Numbered from the stretch's first letter, positions 27,510 to 37,263 are shown. The stretch: DNA of 64,000 nucleotides from JANJUO01 sp942492935 (GCA_942492935.1 OW818654.1:2914001-2978000), one strand, 5' to 3'. The notes: a model not told the origin generated them from the letters alone. Numbers and translations: made by a program.

Positions 27510-27608
27510 GCTTTTATCTAACTTAGCAGTCAAACATCCGATGTTTTTTGAAATATCGGATGTTTTATAAAATAGTTAGATGTAATTTGCCTGTGATTTT
27601 TTCATTTT
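27510..27608 (+). repeat. Family-B intergenic repeat, copy 2
   Basis: A 99-bp stretch that is the reverse complement of 16144-16241 (about 90% match). It contains a perfect 11-bp hairpin, AAACATCCGAT at 27532-27542 with ATCGGATGTTT at 27555-27565, loop 12 bases. It lies about 110 bases upstream of map, so it could influence expression, but no promoter motif was identified inside it. Confidence 0.7.
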
Positions 27609-27716
27609 GGTACTGATTTGTTACGATTTAATTTTGTTTAATTCAAAATAATTAATTTAAAAATCGTCATAGCTTATTTTTTAATGTTATTCAATTATTT
27701 AAGAAGATTATTAGGA

Positions 27717-28517
27717 ATGATTCACTTCAAAAGTCGTCAAGAAGTGGAGCAGATAAGACTTTCTGCTTTGCTTGTATCAAAAACTCTTGCTTATCTTACT
27801 GAATTTGTAAATGAAGGAACTACAACATTAGCATTAGATAAATTAGCAGAAGATTTTATTTTAAAAAATGGAGCTAAGCCGGGATTTAAAGGTTTATATG
27901 ATTATCCTTATACAATTTTAACTTCAGTAAATGAACAAGTAATTCACGGAATGCCAAATAGCCGACCTTTGCAAAATGGAGATATTGTATCGGTTGATGT
28001 CGGTGTAATTCTTAATGGATGGTGTGGAGACCATGCTTATACTTTTGCAATAGGCGAACCTGATACTAAGACAAAAAGATTGATGAAAGTAACGAAAGAA
28101 TCTTTATATAAAGGAATTGAGCAAACAAAATCTCTTAATAGAGTTGGGGATATTGGTTACGCTATACAAAATCATGTTGAATCTTATGGGTATTCTGTCG
28201 TAACTGAACTTACTGGGCATGGAATAGGTAGAGATATGCACGAAAGCCCTTCCGTACCAAATTATGGTAAAAAGAGACGTGGTGATTTGTTGAAAAGTGG
28301 AGTAGTACTTGCAATTGAACCAATGATAAATATGGGTAAAGCTGATGTTGTTTTATTAGATGACGGCTGGACATATATCACAAAAGATGGTTTACCATCT
28401 TGTCATTACGAACATAATGTTGCTATTATTGATGGGAAACCAAACATTCTATCGGACTATTCATTAATTGAGACAGTTCTTAGGCAAAAAGGTGATTTTT
28501 ATATTGATTCAATTTGA
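27717..28517 (+). CDS. map: Methionine aminopeptidase type I
   Basis: Map removes the initiator Met from new proteins with two metal ions. The frame opens 33 bases earlier, but the family begins at the MIHFKSRQEVEQI sequence, so the second start is chosen (266 residues). Metal ligands are visible: Asp in SVDVGVILNGWCGDHAY (both Asp), His in ELTGHGIGRDMHESPSVPNYG, Glu in AIEPMINMG and the last Glu in HYEHNVAI. The substrate His precedes at VIHGMPN. Its 3' end overlaps the photolyase gene (opposite strand) by 38 bp, so the last dozen codons are read on both strands. Confidence 0.95.
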   Translation: MIHFKSRQEVEQIRLSALLVSKTLAYLTEFVNEGTTTLALDKLAEDFILKNGAKPGFKGLYDYPYTILTSVNEQVIHGMPNSRPLQNGDIVSVDVGVILNGWCGDHAYTFAIGEPDTKTKRLMKVTKESLYKGIEQTKSLNRVGDIGYAIQNHVESYGYSVVTELTGHGIGRDMHESPSVPNYGKKRRGDLLKSGVVLAIEPMINMGKADVVLLDDGWTYITKDGLPSCHYEHNVAIIDGKPNILSDYSLIETVLRQKGDFYIDSI

Positions 28518-29838
28518 CATATTTTTCAATATCAAATTTTCTTTTTAATCCACCTTCATTCATATAACGGATTTTGCCAAATATTGGTCTTTCTGTCCAT
28601 GCTCTGTCATGAACTCCACCAATAGACCAAGCGATACCTGTATAACCATTTGAATCTCTGCCATCAAGCTGGTATTTGTCATTTAGATATATTGCAACTT
28701 CCATTGCTTTCTCGGGGGATTCTGTCCATTCCAATATTTTCTTTGCCCAATACATTCTCATATAGCCGTGCATTTTGCCTGTATTTAGCATTTGAAATTG
28801 TGCGGCATTCCAATATTTATCGTGTGTTTCTCCATTTTCAAATGCCTCTGTTGAATAAACATATTCTCTTTTATCGTTACGATGAATATCTATTGTTTTT
28901 TTTGCCCAATCAGGAAAACCATCAAAATTATCATAATTTTGATTATAATAGCAAAAATTATCAGCCAATTCTTTTCTAACAATCAATTCTTCAAGAAATG
29001 CTTCTTTTGATTCATTTCTGGCAATAGATTTTTGGACTTCAATTGCAATTCTCTGAGCAGAAATTTGTCCAAAATGCAAATATGGAGATAGACCAGATTG
29101 TTTGTCCAATTCAGGAAAATTTCTTAATTCATTATAATCATCCAACTCAAAACCAATAAAACTATTTAATTTTTCGATAGCAGATTTTGTACCTGTTTTG
29201 AAAAACTTATTAGAATTTGAAAACTTATCAGCTTCAATTCTAATATTATTAATTATCGATTCAGTATCAATAATTACATTTTGTTTATGAAATTCAATTT
29301 TGGGAAATTCACATAGATATTCAGGTAGTAATTTATTTATTTTGGGACGTATAGTATAAGCTCCAAACTCCTGTTTAGATGACGCAATCCATACCGGTAC
29401 AATATTGTGAGCATCAACTTCATAAATTTGAATGTTCAATAATTTCAATAAATCATTTTTAATATTTTGCTTGATTTTTAAAGGGTCAAAATCTAAAACC
29501 AAAGCACCTACATTCATTTCAATTAAAAATTTTGACAAATTATTCAGATTTCTACTTTTTGTCAAATAAAATGGAATATTGTATTTGAGTGATGATTCAG
29601 CAGTTTGAATCAAGCCATTCATCAAAAAATTAAAATGAACACTTTGAGCATTTAGAAATTCTTCTAATAAATTAAATACGATAATCAGTTTTGCATTGTG
29701 TTGATTTGCTAATTCTTGTGCAAAAATTAACGCCCAATTATCCTCAATACGTTGGTCACGGCTCATAAGATAAACAACTGAATCACCATGAAATTCATGT
29801 TGATTTAATTTTTTTGTTCTATTTGTATTCATTGTCAT
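28480..29838 (-). CDS. phr: Class II CPD photolyase
   Basis: Deoxyribodipyrimidine photolyase uses light and FAD to split UV-induced cyclobutane dimers in DNA. The N-terminal alpha/beta domain begins with VVYLMSRDQRIEDNWAL, the class II signature (class I has a different LRxxDN). The C-terminal FAD domain shows LDKQSGLSPYLHFGQIS, the class II Trp/Asn-rich region WNAAQFQMLNTGKMHGYMRMYW, and the ending DGRDSNGYTGIAWSIGGVHDRAW. The length of 452 residues fits. It converges on map with a 38-bp overlap. The organism is therefore exposed to light at some time. Confidence 0.95.
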   Translation of the reverse strand: MTMNTNRTKKLNQHEFHGDSVVYLMSRDQRIEDNWALIFAQELANQHNAKLIIVFNLLEEFLNAQSVHFNFLMNGLIQTAESSLKYNIPFYLTKSRNLNNLSKFLIEMNVGALVLDFDPLKIKQNIKNDLLKLLNIQIYEVDAHNIVPVWIASSKQEFGAYTIRPKINKLLPEYLCEFPKIEFHKQNVIIDTESIINNIRIEADKFSNSNKFFKTGTKSAIEKLNSFIGFELDDYNELRNFPELDKQSGLSPYLHFGQISAQRIAIEVQKSIARNESKEAFLEELIVRKELADNFCYYNQNYDNFDGFPDWAKKTIDIHRNDKREYVYSTEAFENGETHDKYWNAAQFQMLNTGKMHGYMRMYWAKKILEWTESPEKAMEVAIYLNDKYQLDGRDSNGYTGIAWSIGGVHDRAWTERPIFGKIRYMNEGGLKRKFDIEKYVKLNQYKNHLFA

Positions 29839-29950
29839 GTATTTCTTTATTATTTATTTAAAAATCCAAAAGCACTTATTTGAAATTATTAATTATGACG
29901 ATAGTTCTGATAGTTATCTAATATTAAGTTGCTTTCAAAGATTAAAGATA

Positions 29951-30129
29951 TAAATCCTTGATAATCCCAGAGGGATTAAATGTTTGTAATAGAGGAATCA
30001 CCCAGAAGTCCAACAACTCCGTAGGAGTTGAATGTATGTTAAACAATATTCAATCCCTATGGGATTGTTAAACTTAAGTAAAATTCACAAGTTACAAATA
30101 TGTAATCCCGATGGGATTTTCAAAGAATA
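29951..30129. repeat. Family-A composite palindromic repeat, intact copy
   Basis: One of the cleanest copies. The left end (AATCCTTGATAATCCCAGAG then GGATTAAATGTTTGTAAT) and right end (TTACAAATATGTAATCCCGA then TGGGATTTTCAAAGAAT) are inverted copies of about 35 bp, each with its own AATCCC/GGGATT palindrome. Between them are two more modules: CAACTCCGTAGGAGTTG (30008-30024) and ATTCAATCCCTATGGGATTG (30049-30068). No reading frame. It occupies the middle of a 515-bp gene-free gap between photolyase and yicC; nothing else is recognised there. Confidence 0.75.
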
Positions 30130-30352
30130 ATATATAATATCTTTGAACTCAACTTGGTATAAAACTGTTCAATTACAAAACTTCATTAAAAACCATGAAA
30201 GTAACCCCTTCCCATTACTAAATTTGAAATTATATTATTCACAGTTATCAAGAAAAATTTCCAATAATTGAATTCAAACTTATACGAAAATCCTCCATTT
30301 AAGGAGGATTTTAGTATGTTTAATTTTCAAAATTATTGTAACAGTATTAATA

Positions 30353-31228
30353 CTATTCAATATTCTGGAATTGTTCTCTTACTCTTTCTAATTCTTCTTT
30401 AACAATCACAACTAATTGAGAAATATTGGCATCATTAATCTTAGAACCGATAGTATTAATTTCACGATTCATTTCTTGCAATAAGAAATTAATTTTTCTC
30501 CCTGGTGATTCTGGTCCTTTTAATGATTCATGGAAGAATTTGAAGTGAGAATTCAATCTAACACATTCCTCTGAAATGTCAAGTTTATCAGCAAGTAGTA
30601 CCATTTCCATTTGGATGCGTTGTTCATCATATTCATCACTTTCAAATAATTGAGCAACTCTTTGACGTAATTTTTCACGCTCTTGAGGAATACGCTCTGC
30701 ACCGCTAACTTCAATTTTCTTAACGGTATCTTGAATTTTTTTCATTCTTGTGAAAATATCTTTTGAAATTTGAGTGCCTTCACGTCTTCTCATATTATCG
30801 AGTGCTTTAATTGCTTCTCTTACACCTTTCATAATGAGCTTAGATTGTAAGTCTTCATCAACTTCATTATTGATTTTTTGAAACTTATCAGCAAAAACCA
30901 GCACATCTTTCATATCAACAACACTTTTGATTTTAAGACGCTTTCTTAATTCATTCAAAGTATTGTAACAAGCTTCAGCTGCATCAAAATTTAAATTGAA
31001 TGATTGCTCAGCTTCCTGCTGTTCTATATTGATATTTATGGTTATTGAACCACGAATAAGTTGAGATTTAATCAATTCCCTTACTTCAATTTCTTTGTGT
31101 TGAAGTTGCTTAGGCATACGGCATGAAATTTCAAGAAATCTGCCGTTCAAACTTTTTATTTCCACAGTTACAGCAATACCATTTTCATTAATTTCGGTTT
31201 TACTATATCCTGTCATACTTTTAATCAT
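30353..31228 (-). CDS. yicC: YicC-family endoribonuclease
   Basis: The 291-residue protein begins MIKSMTGYSKTEI, the family's opening. It has the RGSITININIEQQ stretch, and ends with the conserved C-terminal region ADKLDISEECVRLNSHFKFF and GRKINFLLQEMNREINTIGSK, then the final helix. YicC proteins are RNA endonucleases; E. coli YicC is implicated in small-RNA turnover. Many relatives sit in genomes next to gmk and rpoZ, but here it is upstream of the repeat-rich gap and downstream of a gamma-carbonic-anhydrase-like gene on the same strand (30-bp spacing), suggesting an operon. Confidence 0.92.
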   Translation of the reverse strand: MIKSMTGYSKTEINENGIAVTVEIKSLNGRFLEISCRMPKQLQHKEIEVRELIKSQLIRGSITININIEQQEAEQSFNLNFDAAEACYNTLNELRKRLKIKSVVDMKDVLVFADKFQKINNEVDEDLQSKLIMKGVREAIKALDNMRRREGTQISKDIFTRMKKIQDTVKKIEVSGAERIPQEREKLRQRVAQLFESDEYDEQRIQMEMVLLADKLDISEECVRLNSHFKFFHESLKGPESPGRKINFLLQEMNREINTIGSKINDANISQLVVIVKEELERVREQFQNIE

Positions 31229-31257
31229 ATATAACCCGATTAAAATTTTTATAAAAT

Positions 31258-31812
31258 TTATTTAGTATATTTTGAATATTGTTCTCTATATTCTTTAACA
31301 TAGTTGATATAATTACCGGGAGTACCGGAAACTCTTTCAATTTCTGCATCTGTTAATGGTCTAATCACTTTTCCCGGGATCCCTACCACCAAACTGTAAG
31401 GAGGTACTTCAAATCCTTCACGAACCACAGCTCCAGCTCCGATAAGACTATTTTCACCTACGATAGCACCATCTAAAACTGATGCTCCCATACCAATTAG
31501 ACAACCCCTCTTGAGAGTGCAACCGTGCAAAGTAACACTATGTCCAATTGAAACATTATCTTCCAGAATTAAAGGAAAAGTCTTATTTGTAACATGAAGC
31601 ATACTCAAATCCTGAATGTTACAATTATTTCCAATTCTGATATAATTTACATCTCCACGAATAACAGTATTATACCAAACGGACACATTCTCGCCAATTT
31701 CTACATCTCCAATTATTCTCACACCTTCACACAAAAAAGCTGAAGGGTGAATTTTAGGTGTCCAATCTTTAAATGTTATAATACTTGCGTTATTTCCACT
31801 TTCTAATTTCAT
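31258..31812 (-). CDS. Gamma-carbonic-anhydrase-family hexapeptide protein
   Basis: This 184-residue left-handed beta-helix protein has repeated hexapeptides (VRIIGDVEIGENVSVW, CNIQDLSMLHVTN, NVSIGHSVTLHGCTL, GAIVGENSLIGAGAVV). The three metal-binding His residues of the gamma-carbonic-anhydrase/YrdA/PaaY group are visible in SMLHV and GHSVTLHG. The protein lacks the long acidic loop of Cam-type enzymes, so activity as carbonic anhydrase is unproven; PaaY-like members act as acyl-CoA thioesterases. It is 6 bp after the propeller lipoprotein gene and 30 bp before yicC, so likely in the same transcript. Confidence 0.88.
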   Translation of the reverse strand: MKLESGNNASIITFKDWTPKIHPSAFLCEGVRIIGDVEIGENVSVWYNTVIRGDVNYIRIGNNCNIQDLSMLHVTNKTFPLILEDNVSIGHSVTLHGCTLKRGCLIGMGASVLDGAIVGENSLIGAGAVVREGFEVPPYSLVVGIPGKVIRPLTDAEIERVSGTPGNYINYVKEYREQYSKYTK

Positions 31813-31818
31813 TTTAAT

Positions 31819-33048
31819 TTACAAAACTGATGATGAAACAATAGTTGTTATTTTTAGTTTATCTGCTCCAAAATACGTTAAATTTCCCTCACTTGATATA
31901 CAAGGGTTCAAATAAAGAATTGGTGCATCGTGCATCGAAACATATCTTTTCAATTTTCCGGTTTCTTTATCAAGAAAGAATGCAGCTGCACCTTCGGGAG
32001 ATATTGCTGAAATTGCAACATCTGTATTGCTTAACAATAACGGAGCATTAATTGATGCTTTCAAATAAAGCGACCAATTAACTTCCCCGCCTTGTTTCAA
32101 TGAAAATATTCCACTAATTCCTTCTCCAGTTCCAGCATTATACCCACTAACAATTACATTTTCTTTATTGTCAATTGATATATTTCTAATTGGGACAGGT
32201 AATTGCTTAGACCATTTTTTATTTCCTTTATTATCAAAACAAAATACTTCGGAAACACTTCCCATATTAGTATTTCTATAAAATGAGCAATATATTTTGT
32301 TGTTTTTGTAAACAACTGATTTTGAACCTAACATTTGTGGCATCATAACTGCCCATTTTATTTTTCCATTCTTTCCAATTGAAATCAGAGAATCGCCTTC
32401 AGAGCCATCATCAGAATTAATTATCATATAAAGATTATTGTGTTCATCACTACAAAAGGTTTTCGGAATATTCAAATTATCAGTATTTGACCATACAAGA
32501 TCTCCATTAAAATTATATTTCTTTAATAGTCCCTTATTTGAACCAATCACAATTCCGTCATCTTGCAAAAGTAAGTCCGAAAAAGTTTCAAATTCTTGTA
32601 CAGGTTTGCTTGGCTGGAGAATTAACACAAGGGTTCCTTCAATTGAGTATGAATATAAAGCACCATTACTAAGTAATACATATATATTTTCATCTTTATC
32701 AATAGCCATTGCTGAAGCTATCGCATAATTTGTATCAGGAAATACTGTCCAAACACTTTCAGTTGATGAAATTAAATTTATACCATAATTTTTGGTTGCA
32801 ACAACAAATCTGCCATCAGGAAGAGCCAATGGAAGTTGAATAACCCCAGTTGAATCATCAATTCTTACTTTATTAGTATAGTGTCTTGCATTATTGAAAA
32901 ATTCGATATGTTCGTAAGAATTAGTTCTTGCCGAATTTGCATTTTGTTGAATTGGCAATAATGCTTGGTCAGGCGTACATGATATAAAAATTATTCCAAT
33001 AAAGAATAAAGTTAAATTTTTAATGAAATTATGGTAAGAATTTATCAA
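31819..33048 (-). CDS. Beta-propeller lipoprotein (PQQ-like repeats)
   Basis: The 409-residue protein starts with a lipoprotein signal (hydrophobic stretch ending in IFISC, Cys as lipid anchor near residue 24). It is followed by seven or so strands-plus-loop repeats such as GVIQLPLALPDGRFVVATKN, DENIYVLLSNGALYSYS and DGIVIGSNKGLLKKYNFNGDLVW, typical of PQQ-like/beta-propeller folds, here probably a scaffold or sensor, since no enzyme site is seen. Translation starts at TTG, whose last two bases fall in the TGA stop of the upstream FGE-like gene (4-bp overlap TTGA); no ATG precedes the lipobox. The tight coupling suggests the two lipoproteins work together in the envelope. Confidence 0.75.
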   Translation of the reverse strand: MINSYHNFIKNLTLFFIGIIFISCTPDQALLPIQQNANSARTNSYEHIEFFNNARHYTNKVRIDDSTGVIQLPLALPDGRFVVATKNYGINLISSTESVWTVFPDTNYAIASAMAIDKDENIYVLLSNGALYSYSIEGTLVLILQPSKPVQEFETFSDLLLQDDGIVIGSNKGLLKKYNFNGDLVWSNTDNLNIPKTFCSDEHNNLYMIINSDDGSEGDSLISIGKNGKIKWAVMMPQMLGSKSVVYKNNKIYCSFYRNTNMGSVSEVFCFDNKGNKKWSKQLPVPIRNISIDNKENVIVSGYNAGTGEGISGIFSLKQGGEVNWSLYLKASINAPLLLSNTDVAISAISPEGAAAFFLDKETGKLKRYVSMHDAPILYLNPCISSEGNLTYFGADKLKITTIVSSSVL

Positions 33049-34106
33049 ATTTTTGTCCTAACCAATCTAATACCAATATTATTAACTGGAATTTCAGGTA
33101 TGTTTCTGTTTGATGACCTTGCATATCCTCTACCAGATGACCAAGAACCACCCCTCATAACCCTTCTATCTCCCTCTAAAGGACCAGTTGGGTCCAGAAC
33201 ACTTCCTTTGATATAATAATCAAATTGATACCAATCCCAGCAATGCTCCCAAACGTTACCATGCATATCATATAAACCATAAAGATTAGCATATTTAAAA
33301 CCTGAAGGATGGACCTTCATACCAGAGTTTTCGTTAAACCAACCCATATTTTCAAGATACCCATTACCACCATAATCACCTATAGTAGTATCACGAGCTG
33401 CATATTCCCATTCAGCTTCAGTTGGAAGCCGCCATCCATTTGCATTCTGATTTAGAACTACTCCACTGCCTGATATTTTATAGCAAGTATCCAAACCTGA
33501 CATTTTAGATAGTTCATTACAAAATGTAACAGCAGTTAGCCAATTTATAGAATCAACCGGATAAGATATATTTTTTTCAATTGAAGGATTATACTTCATC
33601 ACAGCTTTAAATAGCCGTTGCGAAACTTCAAATTTTGACATTAAAAATGATTTTGAAATTACAACTTCTCTAACAGGTAATTCATTTGAAAAGCCCGTTT
33701 CTGAACCCATTTTAAATTTTCCTGACGGAATTTCAACAACATCAAATGTTGGTATTTTACCAATTTTAAGTAATTTTCCTTCAGAAAATATGTCATCACG
33801 TTTTACTTTAATCAATCCTGTTATTGCAGAATCAGGCACTACGAATTTAATCTGATTATTTTGCCAAATCAAACATTCTTCACGATTAATATATGCAAAT
33901 GTATCTATATAAACTCTATACCTTGATTCATTACCAATAAAAAATTGACCAGTAATAGTAACAGTATCGCCAATTGCAACAGTATCGGAACTTATTTTCG
34001 TAATTAATGGTGAGCCAATAGGTGAAACAACTGTTTCTTCATTGCAAGAAACAATTGTCAAAACTAACATTATAGCACAAATATAACAAATATATAAATT
34101 TATCAT
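33045..34106 (-). CDS. Lipoprotein with TIG-like and formylglycine-generating-enzyme-like domains
   Basis: A 353-residue lipoprotein (lipobox TIVSC, Cys at residue about 21). An IPT/TIG-like beta-sandwich follows (about residues 30-115; VAIGDTVTITGQFF). From residue about 118 there is an FGE-sulfatase/SUMF1 fold: IPSGKFKMGS, the KFEVSQRLFKAVM segment, SINWLTAVTFCNELSKMSG, GWRLPTEAEWEYAAR, GLYDMHGNVWEHCWDW, RVMRGGSW and a final GIRLVR. True FGEs need two Cys after the RGGSW motif; here that stretch is SSGRGYARSSNR, with no Cys, so it cannot work as a copper FGE oxidase. Such folds elsewhere bind peptides or sugars (carbohydrate-binding variants are known). It is coupled to the propeller lipoprotein. 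Confidence 0.85.
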   Translation of the reverse strand: MINLYICYICAIMLVLTIVSCNEETVVSPIGSPLITKISSDTVAIGDTVTITGQFFIGNESRYRVYIDTFAYINREECLIWQNNQIKFVVPDSAITGLIKVKRDDIFSEGKLLKIGKIPTFDVVEIPSGKFKMGSETGFSNELPVREVVISKSFLMSKFEVSQRLFKAVMKYNPSIEKNISYPVDSINWLTAVTFCNELSKMSGLDTCYKISGSGVVLNQNANGWRLPTEAEWEYAARDTTIGDYGGNGYLENMGWFNENSGMKVHPSGFKYANLYGLYDMHGNVWEHCWDWYQFDYYIKGSVLDPTGPLEGDRRVMRGGSWSSGRGYARSSNRNIPEIPVNNIGIRLVRTKI

Positions 34107-34316
34107 CTTTTTTATAAAAATGAATTAATAACAAATATAAAATTAAAGAAAATTTATCAATTTTTGTAATAATATTGTTAATATTTTGAAAATATATTTA
34201 ATTTTATGCATAATGTATGCGAAAATGTAACAATAGCCGTTTTATAATTTTAAATGTGCTTTGTTATTTAAATGAATAAGAGTATTTTTGGAACAAGTTA
34301 AAAAAATAAAAAAAAG

Positions 34317-34526
34317 AAATTCCTTGAAAATCCCAGAGGGATTAAATATTTGTAATATAAGTAAACCCAACGTGTCGCCAACTCCGTAGGAGTTGAATAT
34401 TGGTAGCATAATCGCCCAAAATCCGCATCCATCAATACACACCCCTTAATCCCCTCTTGTTAGAGGGGAAATTTTGAGTTTTTTTTTACAAACATTAATT
34501 CCCGATGGGAATTTCAAGGATTTTTT
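34317..34526. repeat. Family-A composite palindromic repeat
   Basis: Left end AATTCCTTGAAAATCCCAGA then GGGATTAAATATTTGTAAT; right end TTACAAACATTAATTCCCGA then TGGGAATTTCAAGGATT: inverted copies of about 35 bp. Inside are CCAACTCCGTAGGAGTTG (34378-34395) and a CCCCTCT/AGAGGGG hairpin (34451-34468) followed by a T-run at 34480-34488, so the element could also end transcription on the plus strand. Beyond it, the 665-bp gap upstream of glgP shows only AT-rich DNA. Confidence 0.7.
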
Positions 34527-34770
34527 ATAAAAAAAACAAAAATTCAATACTATTAAAATGTGAGCAAGTAGTTACGCGAAATCAAATAATATAAACACTC
34601 TGCAATTCATTAATTTGAATTTGTGTATTGAATAGTATTAATATCATTTTTCTTTTTAAAATAAAAAATTATAATAAATTATTAAAAAAGTGTTATTAAA
34701 TTTTATCATATTTTAAAATTTAAGTATATTGTATTGATTATATATTGCAAAAAAATTATTTGAGGTAAAA

Positions 34771-37263
34771 ATGAAAGAAGGTCTTAAATCAGATTCAATA
34801 TTTTTTACAGATTCACAGGATCCCAATACCTATTCACTAAAGAATCAAATTGCTGAACATTTAGAATTTCGGCTTGTAAAGGATAAAATTACTGCTACAT
34901 CAGAAGATACATACAAAGCACTTTCATTATCCATTCGTGACAGATTAATTAGAAAATGGTTACGAACCCAACATCAGTATTATCAACAAGATACAAAAAG
35001 AGTTTATTATCTTTCTATGGAATTTCTTATGGGAAGATTATTAGGTAATGCACTTACAAATTTAAATTTTTATGATGAATGTTATGAAATTTTAAAAGAT
35101 TTGGGTTACAATTTAGAAAAAATCAGGGAAATAGAACACGATATGGGACTCGGTAATGGTGGTTTGGGCAGACTTGCTGCTTGCTTCCTTGATTCAATGG
35201 CAACGTTGGAATTACCAGCTTTTGGTTATGGTATCCGTTATGAATATGGTATTTTTGAGCAAGATATTATTAATGGTTATCAATTTGAAAGACCTGATAA
35301 TTGGTTACATTTTGGAAGTCCTTGGGAAATTATTCGAGCAGAATATAAATATAAGATTAAGTTTTATGGGAAAGTTGAACAAATTACTGACAAAAATGGA
35401 AATCTTACGAGTTTATGGATTGACACTCATGAAGTATTGGCAATTGCTTATGACATACCTGTACCAGGATATAAAAATAATACAGTTAATAATTTACGAC
35501 TTTGGGAAGCTAAAGCTACTCACGATTTTGATTTTTCATCTTTTAATCAAGGTGATTATATTAAAGCAGTGGAGCAAAAAAATGAGACTGAGAATATTTC
35601 AAAAGTACTATATCCAAACGATAATACAGTAGCTGGTAAAGAATTAAGACTAAAACAACAATATTTCTTTGTATCTGCATCACTTCAAGATATAATTAGA
35701 AGATACAAAAATAATCACAATGGAGTGTTAAGATTTTCTGAAAAAAATTGTATTCAACTTAATGATACTCATCCTGCGATTGCAATTGTTGAATTAATGA
35801 GAATATTTCTTGATGAAGATAATTTACCTTGGGATGAAGCATGGAATTTGACAACTCATACCTTTGCATACACTAATCATACAGTATTGAGTGAAGCATT
35901 AGAAAAATGGTCTGTGTCATTATTCGAAAAGATTTTGCCAAGACATTTGCAGATAATTTATGAAATTAATTACAGATTTCTTGACAAAGTTCGTATGAAA
36001 TTTCATAATGATGGCGATGCGATTAAACAAATGTCTATTATCGAAGAATCTGATGAAAAGAAAATTAGAATGGCACATCTTGCTATAGTTGGTAGTTTTT
36101 CAGTCAATGGTGTTGCTGAATTGCATACTCAAATACTTAAAGATAAAGTATTTAGATTGTTTTACAATTTTGAACCAGAAAAATTCAACAACAAAACAAA
36201 CGGTATAACACCAAGAAGATGGCTCAAAAATGCAAATCCTTATTTATCTCAAATTATTACCGATAAAATTGGTGAAGAATGGGTTACTGACCTTTACCAA
36301 CTTAAAAATCTTGAACAATTTATCGATGACCCAACTTTTCTTGATTTGTGGTATGAAGCAAAAAGTTTAAATAAAAAGAATCTTATTAAGTACATTGAAA
36401 ATGAACATCATGTTGTGATAGACCCAAATTCAATTTTTGATGTTCAAGTAAAAAGAATTCATGAATATAAAAGACAATTGCTTAATATTTTGCATATAAT
36501 TCATTTATACATCAAACTGAAAGATAATCCAAATTTAGAGATTACTCCAAGGACATTTATTTTTGCTGGAAAGGCAGCTCCTGGCTATTTTTCTGCAAAG
36601 AAAATTATCAAATTAGTAAATTCCGTAGCAAATTTTGTAAATACAGACCCTGAAATAAAAGATAAATTAAAAGTAGTTTTCCTTAAAAATTATTCTGTAT
36701 CATTAGCCGAAATAATTGTACCTGCTACTGATTTATCCGAACAAATTTCAACAGCTGGTTATGAGGCATCTGGAACTGGTAACATGAAGTTTATGCTAAA
36801 TGGTGCTTTAACTATTGGTACATTAGATGGTGCAAATATTGAGATGATGGAAGAAATGGGAGCTGAAAATATGTTCATTTTTGGTCTGAATGCTGAACAA
36901 GTTGCTCAAATTCATCATAATGGCTACAATCCTTTACATATTTATCATACAAATGTAGATGTAAAAAATGTGTTAGATTTGATAACTTCTAATTATTTTA
37001 ATTCTTTAGAGCCAGGAATTTTTGATGATTTAGTTAATGGATTGCTTCATAATGGTGATAAATATTGTTTGCTTGCTGATTTTGCTGAATATGTCAAAAC
37101 TCAAGAGGAAGTATCAAAATTATATTTGGATAAAATTGCATGGACAAAAAAGTCAATTTTAAATACTGCAAGAAGTGGAAAGTTTTCAAGTGATAGAACT
37201 ATCAGACAATATGCTGAAGAGATTTGGAAATTAAATAGTGTGAAAATTAAAGATAAAGATTAA
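34771..37263 (+). CDS. glgP: Glycogen phosphorylase
   Basis: The 830-residue GT35 enzyme releases glucose-1-phosphate from glycogen or maltodextrins. The N-terminus has YYLSMEFLMGRLLGNAL and GLGNGGLGRLAACFLDS; the active-site region has QLNDTHPAIA near residue 330 and a nearby KRIHEYKRQLLN. The PLP-binding Lys is in GTGNMKFMLNGALTIGTLDG near residue 673. This is the short form with the usual allosteric N-terminus, length normal. A GAGGT ribosome-binding site precedes the ATG. No other glycogen genes are nearby; a strong terminator ends the unit. Confidence 0.97.
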   Translation: MKEGLKSDSIFFTDSQDPNTYSLKNQIAEHLEFRLVKDKITATSEDTYKALSLSIRDRLIRKWLRTQHQYYQQDTKRVYYLSMEFLMGRLLGNALTNLNFYDECYEILKDLGYNLEKIREIEHDMGLGNGGLGRLAACFLDSMATLELPAFGYGIRYEYGIFEQDIINGYQFERPDNWLHFGSPWEIIRAEYKYKIKFYGKVEQITDKNGNLTSLWIDTHEVLAIAYDIPVPGYKNNTVNNLRLWEAKATHDFDFSSFNQGDYIKAVEQKNETENISKVLYPNDNTVAGKELRLKQQYFFVSASLQDIIRRYKNNHNGVLRFSEKNCIQLNDTHPAIAIVELMRIFLDEDNLPWDEAWNLTTHTFAYTNHTVLSEALEKWSVSLFEKILPRHLQIIYEINYRFLDKVRMKFHNDGDAIKQMSIIEESDEKKIRMAHLAIVGSFSVNGVAELHTQILKDKVFRLFYNFEPEKFNNKTNGITPRRWLKNANPYLSQIITDKIGEEWVTDLYQLKNLEQFIDDPTFLDLWYEAKSLNKKNLIKYIENEHHVVIDPNSIFDVQVKRIHEYKRQLLNILHIIHLYIKLKDNPNLEITPRTFIFAGKAAPGYFSAKKIIKLVNSVANFVNTDPEIKDKLKVVFLKNYSVSLAEIIVPATDLSEQISTAGYEASGTGNMKFMLNGALTIGTLDGANIEMMEEMGAENMFIFGLNAEQVAQIHHNGYNPLHIYHTNVDVKNVLDLITSNYFNSLEPGIFDDLVNGLLHNGDKYCLLADFAEYVKTQEEVSKLYLDKIAWTKKSILNTARSGKFSSDRTIRQYAEEIWKLNSVKIKDKD

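Noticed and set aside
34242..34442. Minus-strand frame of 66 codons
   Set aside because: It lies inside a family-A repeat and reads the palindromes as codons.
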